A DNA stretch of 64,000 bases, taken from the NCBI RefSeq assembly GCF_964019385.1, contig NC_088651.1, forward strand, positions 5,091,110 to 5,155,109. Direction: 5' to 3'. Shown here in pieces: positions 10,119 through 21,539 of the stretch; within the stretch, counting starts at the first letter, position 1; each line of letters begins with the position of its first letter. The translations under genes were made by a program, and so were the position numbers. This DNA is from Sycon ciliatum. Lineage: Eukaryota; Porifera; Calcarea; Leucosolenida; Sycettidae. The notes under the pieces are model-generated. The model ran no database searches, was not told the origin of the DNA, and saw only the letters and a list, made by a program, of their open reading frames with translations.

Positions 10119-11548
10119 CTAAGCGTGCCCAGGCGAACGCCGAGTCGGGCTAGGCAGTCCTGAGAAGAGGAGAGTTGTCCTGGGTCGGCCCAGTCGACCG
10201 CGCAGGCTCGCGGTGGCTGAAAACTCTAACACACGCTGTGGGGGAGAGCTCTTCTGCATTCTCAGCACGGTACCAAGGAACTCCCAACGCCGTTGGTCAA
10301 TCTCGAGCGAAATCGGTGCTGAGCCGCAGATGTCGTACAGATGCTTGTCGGTAATTGTGTTTGGGAACTTAGCGCCAGCCATTGTTCTCAGATTCCTTCG
10401 ATGAAAGGTGTCAATCCTTCTGGTGGTGGCATCTGTGAGACCAAATGTCGGACAGTTGTACAACAGCACTGGCTTCACACAGGTTTTGTACGGCGCAGCT
10501 CTAAGCAGTAGTGAGGTAGATTGATGCTTGAAGAGTGCGTACAACGAACAGAATGCCTGGGTTGCTAGGGCCTTTCTGGCTTGGACATCTTGCGCTGAGC
10601 CTAGCCGTGATCCCAGCGACTTCGCATTTCTCCTTGCTTCGGAACCACGCTCCTCCAGATCATCAGCCAGGTACATCTTTGTTCGCTCAGTTTTGGAGGA
10701 CTTAACGGTGAGGTTATGGCTTGGGAGGGTCTCGGCACATTGATCGTGAACGTCCTCTAGCTCTTGCTCATCAGTTCCAATGAAGTCTAGATCATCCGCA
10801 TACTGCAGTTCAGGTGGTAGGATGTCGTCAGGAGGGGAGTCAGATCTGATACCTCGCAGTGCACTCTCAAAGTAGCATGTACATAGAATGGGACTAAGAC
10901 TGTCACCCTGTGGTGTGCCAACGTTCGACCTAAAAGGAGGTGCTGTTTTTCCCTGCACACGTACCTGAAGGGTGGTATCTGACAGCAGAGTGTGGACTAA
11001 GGGTAGCACATCCGGCGTGGTAGGAGCAACGCTGACAACCGTGCTAAGGAGATCTGAGCGGTGTGGCGTGTCGAAGGCCTTCGAGAGATCTATGCCGAGC
11101 CTGTACAGAGACCATTGCTTCGTCTCAGCAATGCCGCTGAGGATCCGTAGAGTGAACACCACATCAGTTGTGGCCCGGTCCCGTCGGTATGCGCTCTGGG
11201 ATGAAGGGAGGTAGTCCTCAACCTCTGAGGAGATCCTTGCCAGAGTGATGGTCGAGAGAATTTTGCATTGAGTAGGGCTATGGGGCGTGGACTTGTGCAG
11301 GGTCCTCTTGTCTTTCCTGGCTTCTGCAAGGGTATAAGCAGTCCCGATCTGATGGAAGGATCTGGTGTTGATGACTCTAGTGAACTCTGGAGGATCTTGG
11401 TGACGGCAGATGATAGGCTTGGGCACACACCATACTTCAGTAGCTCATTGTGGATACCATCAGGGCCTGGAGAACGCCTATTCTGCAGCTTGCTTATGGC
11501 TTTGCAGACCTCCGACTGTGTAACCTGTCTAACGAACGGGTTCCGCAC
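10119..11548 (-). pseudogene. LINE reverse transcriptase, RTE-like, frameshifted
   Basis: The RT begins at 11548 with SEVCKAISKLQNRRSPGPDG and HNELLKYG, changes frame near 11300-11420, and continues in the 435-residue frame 11426-10119. Catalytic motifs are visible: LGIDLSKAFDTPHRSDLL (motif A Asp), VGTPQGDSLSPILCTCYFES and LQYADDLDFIG (YADD). The C-terminus has LLYNCPTFGLTDATTRRIDT and FLGTVLRM, typical of RTE-related elements with GHVLRM-like ends. The frameshift, and a likely stop after the last frame, make it inactive. Confidence 0.85.
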
Positions 11549-12242
11549 TGGAATGAGAAAACTGAGTCTGAAATTGACCTGATATAAGTTCCACTTTTTG
11601 CTCTGGACGATTTACCAGAGTGCCATCGCTGTTCTGAACGTGGATCTCTGTGGGTTTCCTTCTTAGAGACGTGACTGCAGCATGCATCTTTGCTGTAACA
11701 TTTCTCATTGTCTCTATTTCTGCAGTCCTTAACTCCAGCTTGGATATAGATCTCTTCTTGATGTCTGACCATAACTCGTACAGGACCTTGTTGCGCTGTG
11801 TTTTAAGCTGCGATGTCACGTTGACATTTTTCTTGGCCTCTATCTTGATGCGCAGTGACTTCTGCTGACTAGAGAGGGTGCTGATTTGTGGTCATCCGTG
11901 ATGTAGTTTGGATGGTGTGCGGTGGCATCACTCACTCCGAGCACTGCCTTTGCCGTTGTTTTTTTTGTTTTTCTTTACTGAATACCACAGTACCAACAGA
12001 TGCTGTACAGCGGGGGCATATTGGATGGAAGTGGGGGCGGGGCAAAAGTAACTCCTCCGACCAAAGGTCTCGGAATCATCGTTACTCCTGTGCGCCGATA
12101 CATAGCGGAAAAGAAACATGTCCATCCAAGAGGGAAGCACCGGCTTTGCAAACGATAATGGGGAGAATTTGAGATTGAGATAGTACAAACAATAGTAAAA
12201 GCAGTGCACCGTAGGAAGATGGAGAGAACTGATAATCGGATT

Positions 12243-13382
12243 TTAAGGCTGAGCGAAGGGGCTCAAAGAGGGATAGAAGGGAGCTGGAATGCGGTCAGTA
12301 TAATTAGGCTGGTGTGTTGGCTGCGATGGATTTGTCTTAATGATGGTGGCGAGATTGTCCCAAGAATCCGCTGCTGATGTTGTGATCGCAGTTTCTAGCT
12401 TCTGTTGGTATTCATCTTGCAGTGCGTTGTTGCCTGGTACTTTGTCAACTAAGATCATGGAGCTCTTCTTGCGTCGGACGAAGCTGATTCTGCGGATCTG
12501 ATGGAGATCTACCATGGTAGTAACCACCATTCTATGATCTGACGATAATTCACAATCTGCGTATGACCTACCGTTTCTGAGGCCGCTAACAAGGCGATTG
12601 GGGACAAGGATAGGGTCGATTTGATTGTAGATTGGTTGAGGCACTGTAACACCCTGGCGCTTGAACGCTCCTGTCCACGTCGCAATATGGCGTGCTGGGT
12701 GTTGAAACACGGTGTTTGAGAGCCTCATGTCCAATTCATCCGCGCACAACAGGAGTGATTCACCGTGGTCATTGCGTCTGCCCTTGGACCAGCTTCCCAA
12801 ACAATTGAAGTTGTCAGCTGCCCTTCGGTGCACAACCTTTGCATTTGTAGTCAACGCCGACAAAAACGACCGTACGGCGAGAAAAGGTGAGCGACTCAAA
12901 GAAGTTGTGTCGCCGCTCAGGGTTACTCGATGACTTTCGTATTGTCGGAGCATACGCCGTTATAAACACAAGCGGCGATTTTTTGACGAAGGGAACGAGA
13001 ATAGGGCATAACCAATTCTGTTAATCACAGCTTTCCAGCACGACAAGAATAGCCACAAAGTAGGGCCCACGGCCACGCCAACTCCGCTAAACCTGTTGTT
13101 TGTCGACATAGTGAAGAGTTGGTAGCCCAGTGGCAAGTCCCAGCAGCGCTGTTCCAGAATTTTAGTTTCCTGAACTGCGCAAACATCGACAGCACGAACC
13201 GAGAGCGAGCGGGCGAGTTGCTCTCGTCGACAAAATGAGGAGCAGCTACGGAAATTCCACGAAGCCAGTGGGAACAATTTGTTAGTCATTTTTCCAGAAA
13301 TGTAAGACAGAGAAGGTAGGATCAGAGAGGAAAGGAGAAAGGAGAAGGAGACAGAAAAGAAAGGACATGGGCTTGTCAGCAC
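12243..13382 (-). pseudogene. LINE apurinic endonuclease domain, frameshifted
   Basis: The N-terminal part (13382-12960) contains ASWNFRSCSSFCRREQLARS and VDVCAVQETKI, the Asn and Glu motifs of APE-type endonucleases. The C-terminal part is in another frame (12953-12243) and contains LSNTVFQHPARHIATWTG and the SSDHRMV motif with the catalytic Asp-His pair. The domain would nick the target DNA. At least one frameshift separates the halves, so the domain is not functional. The same arrangement is seen at 53727-54865. Confidence 0.8.
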
Positions 13383-13410
13383 CCAAACATTAATTTTTTA
13401 GTCCAACACA

Positions 13411-14229
13411 GTTACGAATATTGGTTCTTCTTAGGCAAACATTTGTCTTATTAGTGTTCTTCCTAACGAGGTTTCACTGTATTTCACTTTTTGTGTTTAT
13501 TTTTATATGTTCACATAGCCAGCTCGAAAAGAACAAGCGAAAAGACAATGAGGCGGAGACTAACACAAACGTGCAAACTCATGAGCAGGCGGTTCACCGA
13601 GACGGAGCAGTGATTGTGGGGCATTGATGACCCTGCCGACCTGAGGCTACTATACAGACTTACGACTGCCATGCGGCGCAAATGAGGAGCACGCCGCACC
13701 TTTCACTCGACAGGCTTGCAAGAAATTGAATCAGTGAAAGGTCAAGTTCGGCAAGAGGCGTGTTTACCTCGTTGGAACAATCATCTTCATGACTAACACC
13801 GCCGAAACTTCTCAGTTCGTGTCGTTGTTCTTCACACGAATCAGCGAATAGTTGTTGGAGGTGACAGTGCCTTGAATATTTACTGGCTCTCAACGCCTGT
13901 TGAGTACAAATCCATGACGACTCTGACTCAAGCTGTTACCTGGGGGTTCACGAGGTGTTTGTCGCGTCGGAAACTAGGTGTATCTGTAAGTTTGTATCCC
14001 TGTTGATGGTTTGCTCTGGGGAGCCGTATACATGTATAAGTGGTGGAGTTCAAGCACAATCTTCCTCAGCCTACTCAAACTCCTCTGATGAGGCGTGGAT
14101 TCCGCGGGACACTGCATATTGAGCAGGGATTGGTGCTCTCTTACAGGTTTGCTGAGTGGAAGGTGCGACGGGACTCCTCGTGTGCTCCGGTTGAAAAAAA
14201 GTATTCTTTGTAAAACAGTTCTCCATTGA
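13411..14229. repeat. R3 repeat, copy 1
   Basis: About 0.8 kb starting GTTACGAATA and present three times: here, at about 37516-38330, and at about 54894-55710 in duplication copy 2. The 37.5-kb copy is more diverged (roughly 93% by eye). Its right half is a diverged relative of R1, sharing GGAGGTGACAGTGCC and AATATTTACTGGCTCTC lines. No coding content recognised. Confidence 0.8.
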
Positions 14230-15039
14230 AATATTATAATTATGAGTGTTTACCCTATTAACCGCTGCCGCAAGCTGACCGGCTTAGACCGACTCATGAG
14301 AAATGCCACGTGTTCAAGACCTTTGTAATATAATAATACAAAAGTCGATGCTTGCCATTCTGCGCCTCTTCGCGTGGGAGATCGTGGCAAAGGACACGCG
14401 ATAAAACAGGTAACTGCACACCCTGATAACGGAAAAACCAAATATTATTTCCGAAAAAAAGTCTCTTACGAACCAATTCATGTGCGTTGCAGGAATCGAA
14501 CCTGCATAGACACCTTGTGATACTCACTCTAAGTAGTAGTACATGCACAATAAACCAGATATTCAAACACGCCAACACAGCACTGTTACCTTTAAAGGCC
14601 GTATTTGAACGTGCACATTGGCTCTTTCGTTCAACTTAACACCTGCCTCATTGAAGAAAAATATTACTCTTAAGCAGGGAGTCGTATACGAATCCCTGCT
14701 ATTAAGTAATTAAATATTGACAAACTTGGAAACCAAACAAAACATCGCCAGCGTGCTGGAGAAAGGGTCGCAAAAGCCGAAGACCCGTCATGTTCAGTGG
14801 AGATGATGGGTGACTGGTAGGGGTAAGTGGATTATGCTGGCATAATTTTTGGGATATTCATGTTCTTTTGAAGAAGGAGCATAGAATGGTATCCAATAAA
14901 CAAGGGCAGATGCCCAATGAGGCTATTATGCATGCCTGCTATTGAAGGCCTAATAGAAGGCCTAATTTTTGGCATAATCAATTACATTTTGAGAAGGAGC
15001 ATAAAATGGCATCCGAAAAACAAGGGCAGATGCCCAATG
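14230..15039. repeat. R1 repeat, interrupted by LINE
   Basis: R1 from the CTATTAACCGCTGCCGCAAG line through the B-box line (14490-14515, minus strand) to AGATGCCCAATG. It includes an AGCAGGGAGTC ... ATCCCTGCT inverted repeat (14673-14701). It resumes after the LINE at 17261. Confidence 0.8.
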
Positions 15040-15120
15040 TTCTGTTCTCCATAAAATCAGAAGAAACCCAGCTTTCAGAAGCCAATGATCGCCTCGACAA
15101 AATTGCTGAACAAATTGATA

Positions 15121-15456
15121 TTATTATTATTATTATTATTATACGCATTCCCGCGTTGAAGTGTAGCAGCAGTATGCTGCGTCCACAGCTTCGCTTATGC
15201 AGAATGGCTTGGGTGAGAGGAGAGGGGAGAGAAAGCAACAAGGCAACCAACATCTATGAAATTGGCCACAATAACATGAAGAGAACCAACCATTACCTAC
15301 ATATGCATGATTGCACAAGAATGGGGACGACAAAATATAATGGCTATATAAATCATTGTGCCACAAAACCGGTACACAGGAGATCTGTCGACAATGTAAC
15401 GAAACATAAAACTCAGTTACTCAATACAGGTTCCACTAAATTACAAGAGAACAATG
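15121..15456 (-). mobile_element. (TAA)n-tailed retroelement nested in the LINE, copy 1 only
   Basis: A 336-bp insert flanked by perfect 10-bp repeats CAAATTGATA (15111-15120 and 15457-15466). Copy 2 has a single CAAATTGATA at about 56592-56601. Read on the minus strand it ends in (TAA)n, so it is a short retrotransposed sequence, either a SINE or a strongly truncated LINE 3' end. No A or B box was found in it. Confidence 0.9.
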
Positions 15457-15466
15457 CAAATTGATA

Positions 15467-17154
15467 ACGCTCCTGATTCGGTGAAGATGTTTCAGGCGGC
15501 GAAGGCCCTTAAACGGAAGTCTGCAGATAGTTCGGTGAAGGTTGAGTCTACCGACGGTGAAGTTGTTGCCCAGAGCCAGGAAAAAGCGGACATAATCGCG
15601 GCGCACTTTCGACAGCAGTTCTATTCTGTGCTGATATGAACAGTCGAACGCCCAACGCCCCATAAGCTGGAGGTTCCCGTGGCCATTGCTAAGGTGAGCC
15701 GAGCCCTTCAGCGGTTGAAGAACCAAAAGGCCTGTGGAGAGGACCTGGTACATGGAGAACTGCTGAAATATGGCGCAGAATATACCGGTCCTATAGTTGC
15801 AGATCTCCTGAATACCAGCATCACCCGAGGCCTAGACTTCTCGAGCGTCGTCGGCCCAGGCGTCCTAATCCCGTTGGCCAAACCAAACAAACCCCGCGGA
15901 TCACTCACGAGTTTGAGACCGATAGTCCTACTCAATACAATAAGGAAAGTATTCTCACTCGTGATACTAGCACGGATATCAACAGCAGTGTCAGAATTTC
16001 TGGGACCCACCTCGTCGGGATTTCGAGCTGCAAGGGGAACGAGTGATGTCGTGTTCACCCAACGTTGGTTATCGGCCAAGTCACAGAGGTACGTGTGGGA
16101 GTGTCATGCCTTGGGGCTAGACATGTCAAAGGCATTTGACACCATCAACAGAGCCAAGCTCCTGGATGTTATGAGCTCGTTCCTTGGCCGCGATGAAGTC
16201 CACATGATACAGCATCTTCTGTATGGCACCACCATATCTGTTCGTATGTGCAGCTCCACTTCCAAGGCATTCCACACCACCATCGGCACGCCCCAGGGGG
16301 ACAGTCTAAGTTCCGTGCTGTTCGTCTGTTACCTTGAAGCCGCCCTGCAAGAATGTCGCCCAAGACTCCCACAGCGACCTATAACTGATGGAGGCATCCC
16401 TCGACAAACCGGGTACGCTGATGACATAACGTTCTACTCTACCAGTAAACCTTGGCTCGAGGAATCACTACCCATCATATCCTCGACACTGCAGTCTTGG
16501 AACCTAAAAGTAAATGAGCAAAAAACGGAATGGGTGCACTTTACGTCAGGCGATTCATCCTGGCGGAGCATCAGGCAGCTTGGCTCTCTTATGGGGGGCG
16601 CTGAGGATATCGACAGGCGGATTTCGCTGGCATCCCAGGCATACGGTAGTATGTTCAGCCTCTGGCTGCGGCGCAAGCATGTGTCAGAAAGGTCCAGGCT
16701 CAAGCTGTACAGCTCGCTTGTGCTGCCTGTCCTCCTTTACAACTGTGAAACTTGGGGAGTAACCAAGGCTGTCTTTCACCGACTGGACTGTTTTCACCGC
16801 CAACAGCTCAGAAACCTGGTGGGAGTGCGATATCCAGACAGAATTACGAATGATGATCTGTATTCCAGATGTGACTCGCAGCCACTGTCGGAGCTTGTTG
16901 CCAAGCGACGCCGTAGCCTCACTGGCCATGTGCTGAGGATGAGTGAGCAGTCACCCCCTTGCCTTGCGATGTCCTGCTATTTTCAAGCGGGGTCACGTGG
17001 ACGAAGGGGCCGTCCCGCGGCTACTCTCCCTACCACCATCATGAAGGACCTGGCAGGGCACGACATTCCTTTGAAGAATGCCAGCGACCTAGAAGGAGCA
17101 CGAGCATTTGCTGCAGACAAGTCGAAATGGAGATCAGACATTGTTTATGGATGA
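15467..17154 (+). pseudogene. RTE-like LINE reverse transcriptase (copy 1, broken)
   Basis: Equivalent to the open frame at 56522-58289. In copy 1 the coding sequence is interrupted by the nested element at 15121-15456 and by a TGA at 15637-15639, where copy 2 has TCA. Downstream the frame is open to 17154 and keeps LGLDMSKAFDTINRAKLL, IGTPQGDSLSSVLF and GYADDITFYS. The C-terminus has LLYNCETWGVTKAVFHRLDC and GHVLRM. Confidence 0.88.
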
Positions 17155-17260
17155 GTTTTTTGTTGACTGGAGACAGAAGCGGACTTGGCTTAATTTCAGT
17201 GTATTCTCATGTATTGTTCTTTGGCCTTTGTACGAGTGCTATGGTATTATTATTATAATT

Positions 17261-18415
17261 AGATGCCCAATGAGGCTGTTATATACACATCTGCTATTGA
17301 AGGATCATACATATAGGGCTTCTTGTTGATTTGAAATATTATTTTGGCAGCCATTATAGGCCATCTCCCAAACGTTCAGCGTTTGCTTTTGAATTTGGTA
17401 TTCCTCTTGCATATTATTGTCTTGTAGTTGACCAAAACGCAAAGTCCACATCATGGCCATGGGCGGAGTACAACTCCAGGACGACTCTGACTCAAGCTGC
17501 TTCCTGGGAATTCAGTCACTTCACGATATCGCAACTTCTAAGTTCGTATTGTTGTCCTTCACCCGGACGTGGGACCAGTTGCTGGAGGTGACAGCGTTGT
17601 GAATATTTACTGGCTTTCGCCATCTGTCGAGTAGAACTGTGTGATGACTCTGATTCAAGCTGCTACCTGGGGCACCAGTTCAGGACCTTCGCTATCTAGG
17701 TCACGAAAGTCGATGCTTGCCATTCTGCCCCTTTTCTGGTGGGAGATCGTGGTGAAGGACGCGCGTAAATAAAACAGGTAACTGCACACTCTCATTACGG
17801 AAAACCAAACAATATTGCAAAAAAAAGTCTCTTAGTAAATCTTCATGTGCGTTCCAGGAATCGAACCTGCATACATGTAGATACCTAATGATACGTAAAA
17901 AAAAAAAACAGGTAACTGCGCACTTTGATTACGGTAAAATATAAAATTATTGCACAAAAAAGGCTCTTTCAAACCAAACATGTGCGCTGCAGGAAGTCGA
18001 ACCTACATAGACACCTTATGATAGGTATCAGGAGGTAGTACATGTACAAGAAACAAGATACATGTATTCAAAGACGCCAACACAGCACTGTTACCTTTAA
18101 AGGCCGTATTTAAACGTGTCTATAGGATCTTTCTTCCAACTTATCACCTGTCTCATTGTGGAAAATATTAACTTAATAGTGAGAAACTTGGAAATCAAAC
18201 AAAATACCGCCAGTGTGCTGGAGAAATGGTCGCAAAAGCCGAAGACCCGTAATGTTCAGTGGAGATGATGGGTGACTGGTAGGGGTAAGTGGATTATGCT
18301 GGCATCATGTTTGGCATCATCATGTTCTTTTTAAGAAGTAGTATAGAATGGTATCCAATAAACAAGGGCAGATGCCCAATGAGGCTGTTATATACACACC
18401 TGCTATTGAAGTAAT
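17261..18415. repeat. R1 repeat, one unit plus part of the next
   Basis: Resumes after the LINE and then, at about 17898, jumps at GATACGT-polyA into a further R1 unit that copy 2 lacks. The 1.64-kb surplus (17898-19535) sits exactly between two equivalent R1 positions, so unequal exchange within the repeat is the likely cause. Minus-strand B-box-like lines lie at about 17855-17880 and 17990-18010. Confidence 0.8.
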
Positions 18416-18953
18416 AATAATAATAATAATACTATCTTTATTAGGATGACCCAGAGGCTTGTCGCCTATCAAGGGGTTCACCGCTTTGAAGGATGTACAT
18501 GTACATGTACATATATGAGCTAAAGTGAAAGTAGTGAAAAGTTGTGCAGCGTGAATGCGTTGGGGAGCACACAGGGGGGGGGGGGGTGGGGGGGGGGGTT
18601 ATGTACATGGCGTAGGAATACCGGAGAGCGAAGCACTATGTTTGCAAGTGAGTTTGCGAAGGTCATTCTTGAAAACAATAATGGATGGTTCTGCAGTTAG
18701 TCTCGGTGGGAGGCAGTTCCATAAGAGGGAGGTTTGGAAGAGAAACAACGATTTTGATGTCGTCTTTGCTTTAGGTAGAATAATTTTGTTAGGGCGTCTC
18801 GCACTCAGCGTGATATTGAAATGGAATGAAGCTAGGCAACATCGATACTTGAAAATAAATTTGTGCATGGTAAATAAGCTCAAAAACTGCCTGCGGTAAA
18901 GAAGGGATTCAATGTTAGCTTTTTTATTAAGATCCTGTTTGGGTGTAATACAT
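18416..18953 (-). mobile_element. 5'-truncated LINE 3' end, minus strand
   Basis: R1 is interrupted between CTATTGAAG and ATACATAGGGCTTC. On the minus strand the insert ends in an (ATT)n tail (rc of the (TAA)n at 18413-18431). Its coding part reads KFIFKYRCCLASFHFNITLS and LLWNCLPPRLTAEPSIIVFK, the C-terminal end of a CR1/L2-group LINE protein (usable frame about 18640-18950). The 3' untranslated part contains a G13-T-G11 run. Only copy 1 has it. Confidence 0.8.
18574..18598. repeat. Poly-G run, G13 T G11
   Basis: An almost uninterrupted 25-base G run on the plus strand inside the LINE 3' end. It could form a G-quadruplex and is also a place where assembly length errors are likely. Confidence 0.95.
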
Positions 18954-19689
18954 AGGGCTTCTTGTCGATTTGAAATATTATTTTGGCAGCCATTATAGGC
19001 CATCTCCCAAAGGTTCAGCGTTTGCTTTTGAATTTGGTATTCCTCTTGCATATTAGTGTCTTGTACTTTCACAAAATCAAAAGTCCACATCATGGCAATG
19101 GGCGGAGTACAACTCCAGGACGACTCTGACTCAAGCTGCTACCTGGGAATTCAGTCACTTCACGATATCGCAACTTCTAAGTTCGTATTGTTGTCCTTCA
19201 CCCGGACGTGGGACCAGTTGCTGGAGGTGACAGCGTTGTGAATATTTACTAGCTCTCGCCATCTGTCGAGTAGAACTGTGTGATGACTCTGATTCAAGCT
19301 GCTACCTGGGGCTCCAGTTCAGGACCTTCGCTATCTAGGTCACGAAAGTCGATGCTTGCCATTCTGCCCCTTTTCTGGTGGGAGATCGTGGTGAAGGACG
19401 CGCGTAAAAAAACAGGTAACTGCACACTCTGATTACGGAAAAACCAAACATTATTGCAAAAAGAGTCTTTTCATAAATCATCATGTGCGTTCCAGGAATC
19501 GAATCTGCATACATGTAGATACCTTGTGATACGTACTCGGAGGTAGTACATGTTCAAGACACCCGATATTCAAACACGCCAACACAGCACTGTTACCTTT
19601 AAAGGCCGTACTTGAACGTGCACATTGGCTCTTCTTTCCACCTGTTTCACTGTGGAAAATAGTAACAAACAAAATTGATGGGCAGGCTG
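18954..19689. repeat. R1 repeat, continuation
   Basis: R1 from CATAGGGCTTCTTGTCGATT to the AAAATAGTAACAAAC line, where the Penelope-like fragment begins. The minus-strand B-box-like line is at about 19485-19515. Confidence 0.8.
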
Positions 19690-20310
19690 CCCCCTTAAAG
19701 TAATGTCATTTTATTCACCTGTGAGTGTGACGGCAGGTACATTGGCAGGACAACACAACGATTAGGTGATCGCATAGAGCAGCATATCCCCAACAAACTC
19801 TTGCGGACAGTTACAGAAACAACAACACCGGTTAGGACAGGGAGAAGCCGAGCAGGCAAGGACATCACCGTCTCCGTCAACTAAAGGAGAAGAAAATCAA
19901 CACCGATCAAACCACCAGCAACTGTCACGACGCGAAGTGAACGGCTGCGTCTCCGCAGCAACGCTTTTCCTTTAGCGGCTGATACAGGATCGGCATGTGG
20001 AACAGTGTGTGACTCCTCGCCCGGCAGTGAAGTCGCCAGCGGCACAACTGCGATGCACAATAGCTACCACCGGAATGGACCAACGGACAATGACGATAGT
20101 GAGAAGGACTCAGCGATACTCTGTCACCTAACATCGTCACCAGCCTGCCTACGTGCGGTCTGCAAACATGGCACCCAATCTCACTTCACTATTCAAGCTC
20201 GTGCGCGCAACAAATCTCACCTTGCTGTGCTGGAGGCAGTGTACATTGCCAAGCTGAAGCTTGAACTGTGCGTGCAAAAGAAGTATGTGCGAAAGTTGTC
20301 ACTGTTTTGA
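19690..20310 (+). pseudogene. Penelope-like element GIY-YIG C-terminal fragment (copy 1)
   Basis: Plus-strand translation gives CECDGRYIGRTTQRLGDRIE followed by QHIPNKL, the GIY-YIG endonuclease signature (C-x-C-x-G-x-YIGRTTQRL-x-x-R-x-x-QH) of Penelope-like retroelements. After an in-frame stop and a frame change it continues to HLAVLEAVYIAKLKLELCVQ and ends LSLF, matching the family's usual HLSVLEA-x-YI C-terminus. The reverse transcriptase is absent. The equivalent copy is 59187-59807. It is a decayed 5'-truncated copy. Confidence 0.8.
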
Positions 20311-20359
20311 CATTGTAGTACCGTGGTCCCCACTGTCGTCTGATACTGGTAATATTCAT

Positions 20360-20566
20360 TCCCGTAGCTATGCAGAAGACGTTACTTCAGTAACGTCTGG
20401 CGCTAGCCAGGGTCCACACAGCTTTAATTCCCGTAGCTATGCAGAAGGCGTTACTTCAGTAACGTCTGGCGCTAGCCAGGGTCCACACAGCTTTAATTCC
20501 CGTAGCTATGCAGAAGACGTTACTTCAGTAACGTCTGGCGCTAGCCAGGGTCCACACAGCTTTAAT
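20360..20566. repeat. 69-bp palindromic minisatellite, 3 units, inverted
   Basis: Three 69-bp units, reverse complement of the array at 6586-6861, with the palindrome AGACGTTACT-TC-AGTAACGTCT. The array begins exactly at the right edge of segmental duplication copy 1. It is followed by (GTTT)n at about 20572-20617. Confidence 0.95.
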
Positions 20567-21056
20567 TTGGTGTTTGTTTGTTTGTTTGTTTGTTTGTTTG
20601 TTTGTTTGTTTGTTTGTGTCACGATTGGCGCTATCCCGTATCTGTTCCGTACCGTACCGTACCAGCCAAGACAGCTGGCCACAACATTTTGGTTTGTTTG
20701 TGCCATCGGCATGCCTGACGCTATCCCGTACATGTCCCGTACCATCAAGAATACGGTACAATCAAGAGAATGAGTATATATGCGAAGTGTATCGGGGGGA
20801 ATGCATTCAGTGCAGTAACATTTTGTGTGGATTTGTGTGCGAGGCCGAGATCCCACTAGCAGGCTGGCTGGGCCGCCTGTCGACCAGCCCGGGAATCGCA
20901 TGTAGGCCGAAAGCATAATAATTAACGTATAAAGATGTATAGCAGGTAATCGTATTATGTAAACGACTCCCTGCTGTGTAGGGAGATTTTCTGGAAATTA
21001 ATACGAAGTAGGGAGATGTGGAAATGCAATTAGACTGGACGTTAGTTGCCGAATGG
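20567..21056. repeat. R2 module in inverted orientation
   Basis: Reverse complement of the R2 line order: (GTTT)n, then TGTCACGATTGGCGCTATCC, the GTACC-rich lines, a ~160-bp line ending GGGAATCGCATGTAGGCCGA, and an imperfect AGCAGGTAATC ... GACTCCCTGCT hairpin at about 20941-20977. It leads into plus-strand STPR repeats. Confidence 0.8.
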
Positions 21057-21350
21057 GTGACATGATGCGTCAGCAAAAACAACCTTTAGAAGAGAGATCC
21101 CGTCGTCTCCAAAATAATCCTGAACGGGCGAGTCAGCGCCGGTCACAGGAAACGTCGGAAGAGAGATCCCGTCGACTCCAGAACGTCCGTGATCGGCAGA
21201 GTCAGCGCCGGTAACAGTAAACGTCGGAAGAGAGATCCCGTCGACTCCAGAACATTCGTGATTGGCAGAGTCAGCGCCGGTCACAGGAAACGGCAGGACA
21301 GACATCGCGTCGACTCCAGAACGCCCGTGATCGGCAGAGTCAGCGCCAGT
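21057..21350 (+). pseudogene. STPR-like repeat fragment, four units
   Basis: Plus-strand translation starting MGDMMRQQKQPLEERSRRLQ gives four 23-residue units of the form RRSQETSEERSRRLQNVRDR, with in-frame stops in the third unit. The DNA period is 69 bp. This is the longest STPR stretch on the plus strand. The preceding residues RLDVSCRMGDMM match the other copies (IRMDVSCQIGDRM at 47.6 kb), so all derive from one gene. The repeat type is known from DNA-binding proteins. The parent gene is not in the window. Confidence 0.6.
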
Positions 21351-21539
21351 CACTAGGGGTGTGCGGATAATGCTCGAAAAGGTGGCAGATTCTGCTCGAA
21401 AAGCAGTGAAATTGGCAGAACCATACAAACCTGTGGCGGGCAATTCCAATTCTGCTCCATTTCTTTATCCACATACCAAACATGCATGAAACTTACCAAA
21501 AAAGTAACGAATTTGCCAATTTTTCTGCCGGCATTATCC
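21351..21539. other. Unassigned AT-rich stretch
   Basis: Sequence between the STPR fragment and the LTR relic. It has no recognisable coding content. A small repeated word (GCTCGAAAAGGTGGCAGATT / GCTCGAAAAGCAG) occurs near 21370-21410. Confidence 0.4.

Larger units (their letters stand above)
9940..13410 (-). mobile_element. Degraded RTE-like LINE, minus strand (copy 1)
   Basis: A nearly complete but decayed non-LTR retrotransposon. In sense order it has an apurinic endonuclease (13382-12243), linker (about 11820-11530) and reverse transcriptase (11548-10119), then a ~180-bp 3' region. The 5' boundary is inferred at 13410, where the R3 repeat begins. The 3' boundary is uncertain. A short-period (TTA)n at about 9816-9828 may be the tail. 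The copy in the second duplication (about 52000-54893) shares most lesions and is therefore an older insertion than the duplication. Confidence 0.75.
15040..17260 (+). mobile_element. 5'-truncated RTE-like LINE with 12-bp target repeat (copy 1)
   Basis: Flanked by perfect 12-bp direct repeats AGATGCCCAATG at 15028-15039 and 17261-17272, and ending in an (ATT)n tail at about 17245-17260. The element carries the RT domain on the plus strand. A second retroelement (15121-15456) sits inside it. The same insertion, without the nested one, is at 56522-58395. The interrupted host sequence is R1. Confidence 0.92.
1..20360. repeat. Segmental duplication, copy 1
   Basis: This stretch is repeated in the same orientation at 43873-59857. 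Matching blocks include 1-1795 with 43873-45667, about 2550-3800 with 45900-47150, 6586-8580 with 49384-51315, 9278-10344 with 51316-52385, 11034-15120 with 52518-56601, 15467-17897 with 56602-59032, and 19535-20360 with 59032-59857. In the first 1.8 kb I count fewer than ten substitutions. The copy is already under way at base 1, so its left edge lies outside the window. The right edge is sharp: after 20360 copy 1 enters a 69-bp array while copy 2 enters unrelated sequence. Confidence 0.95.
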
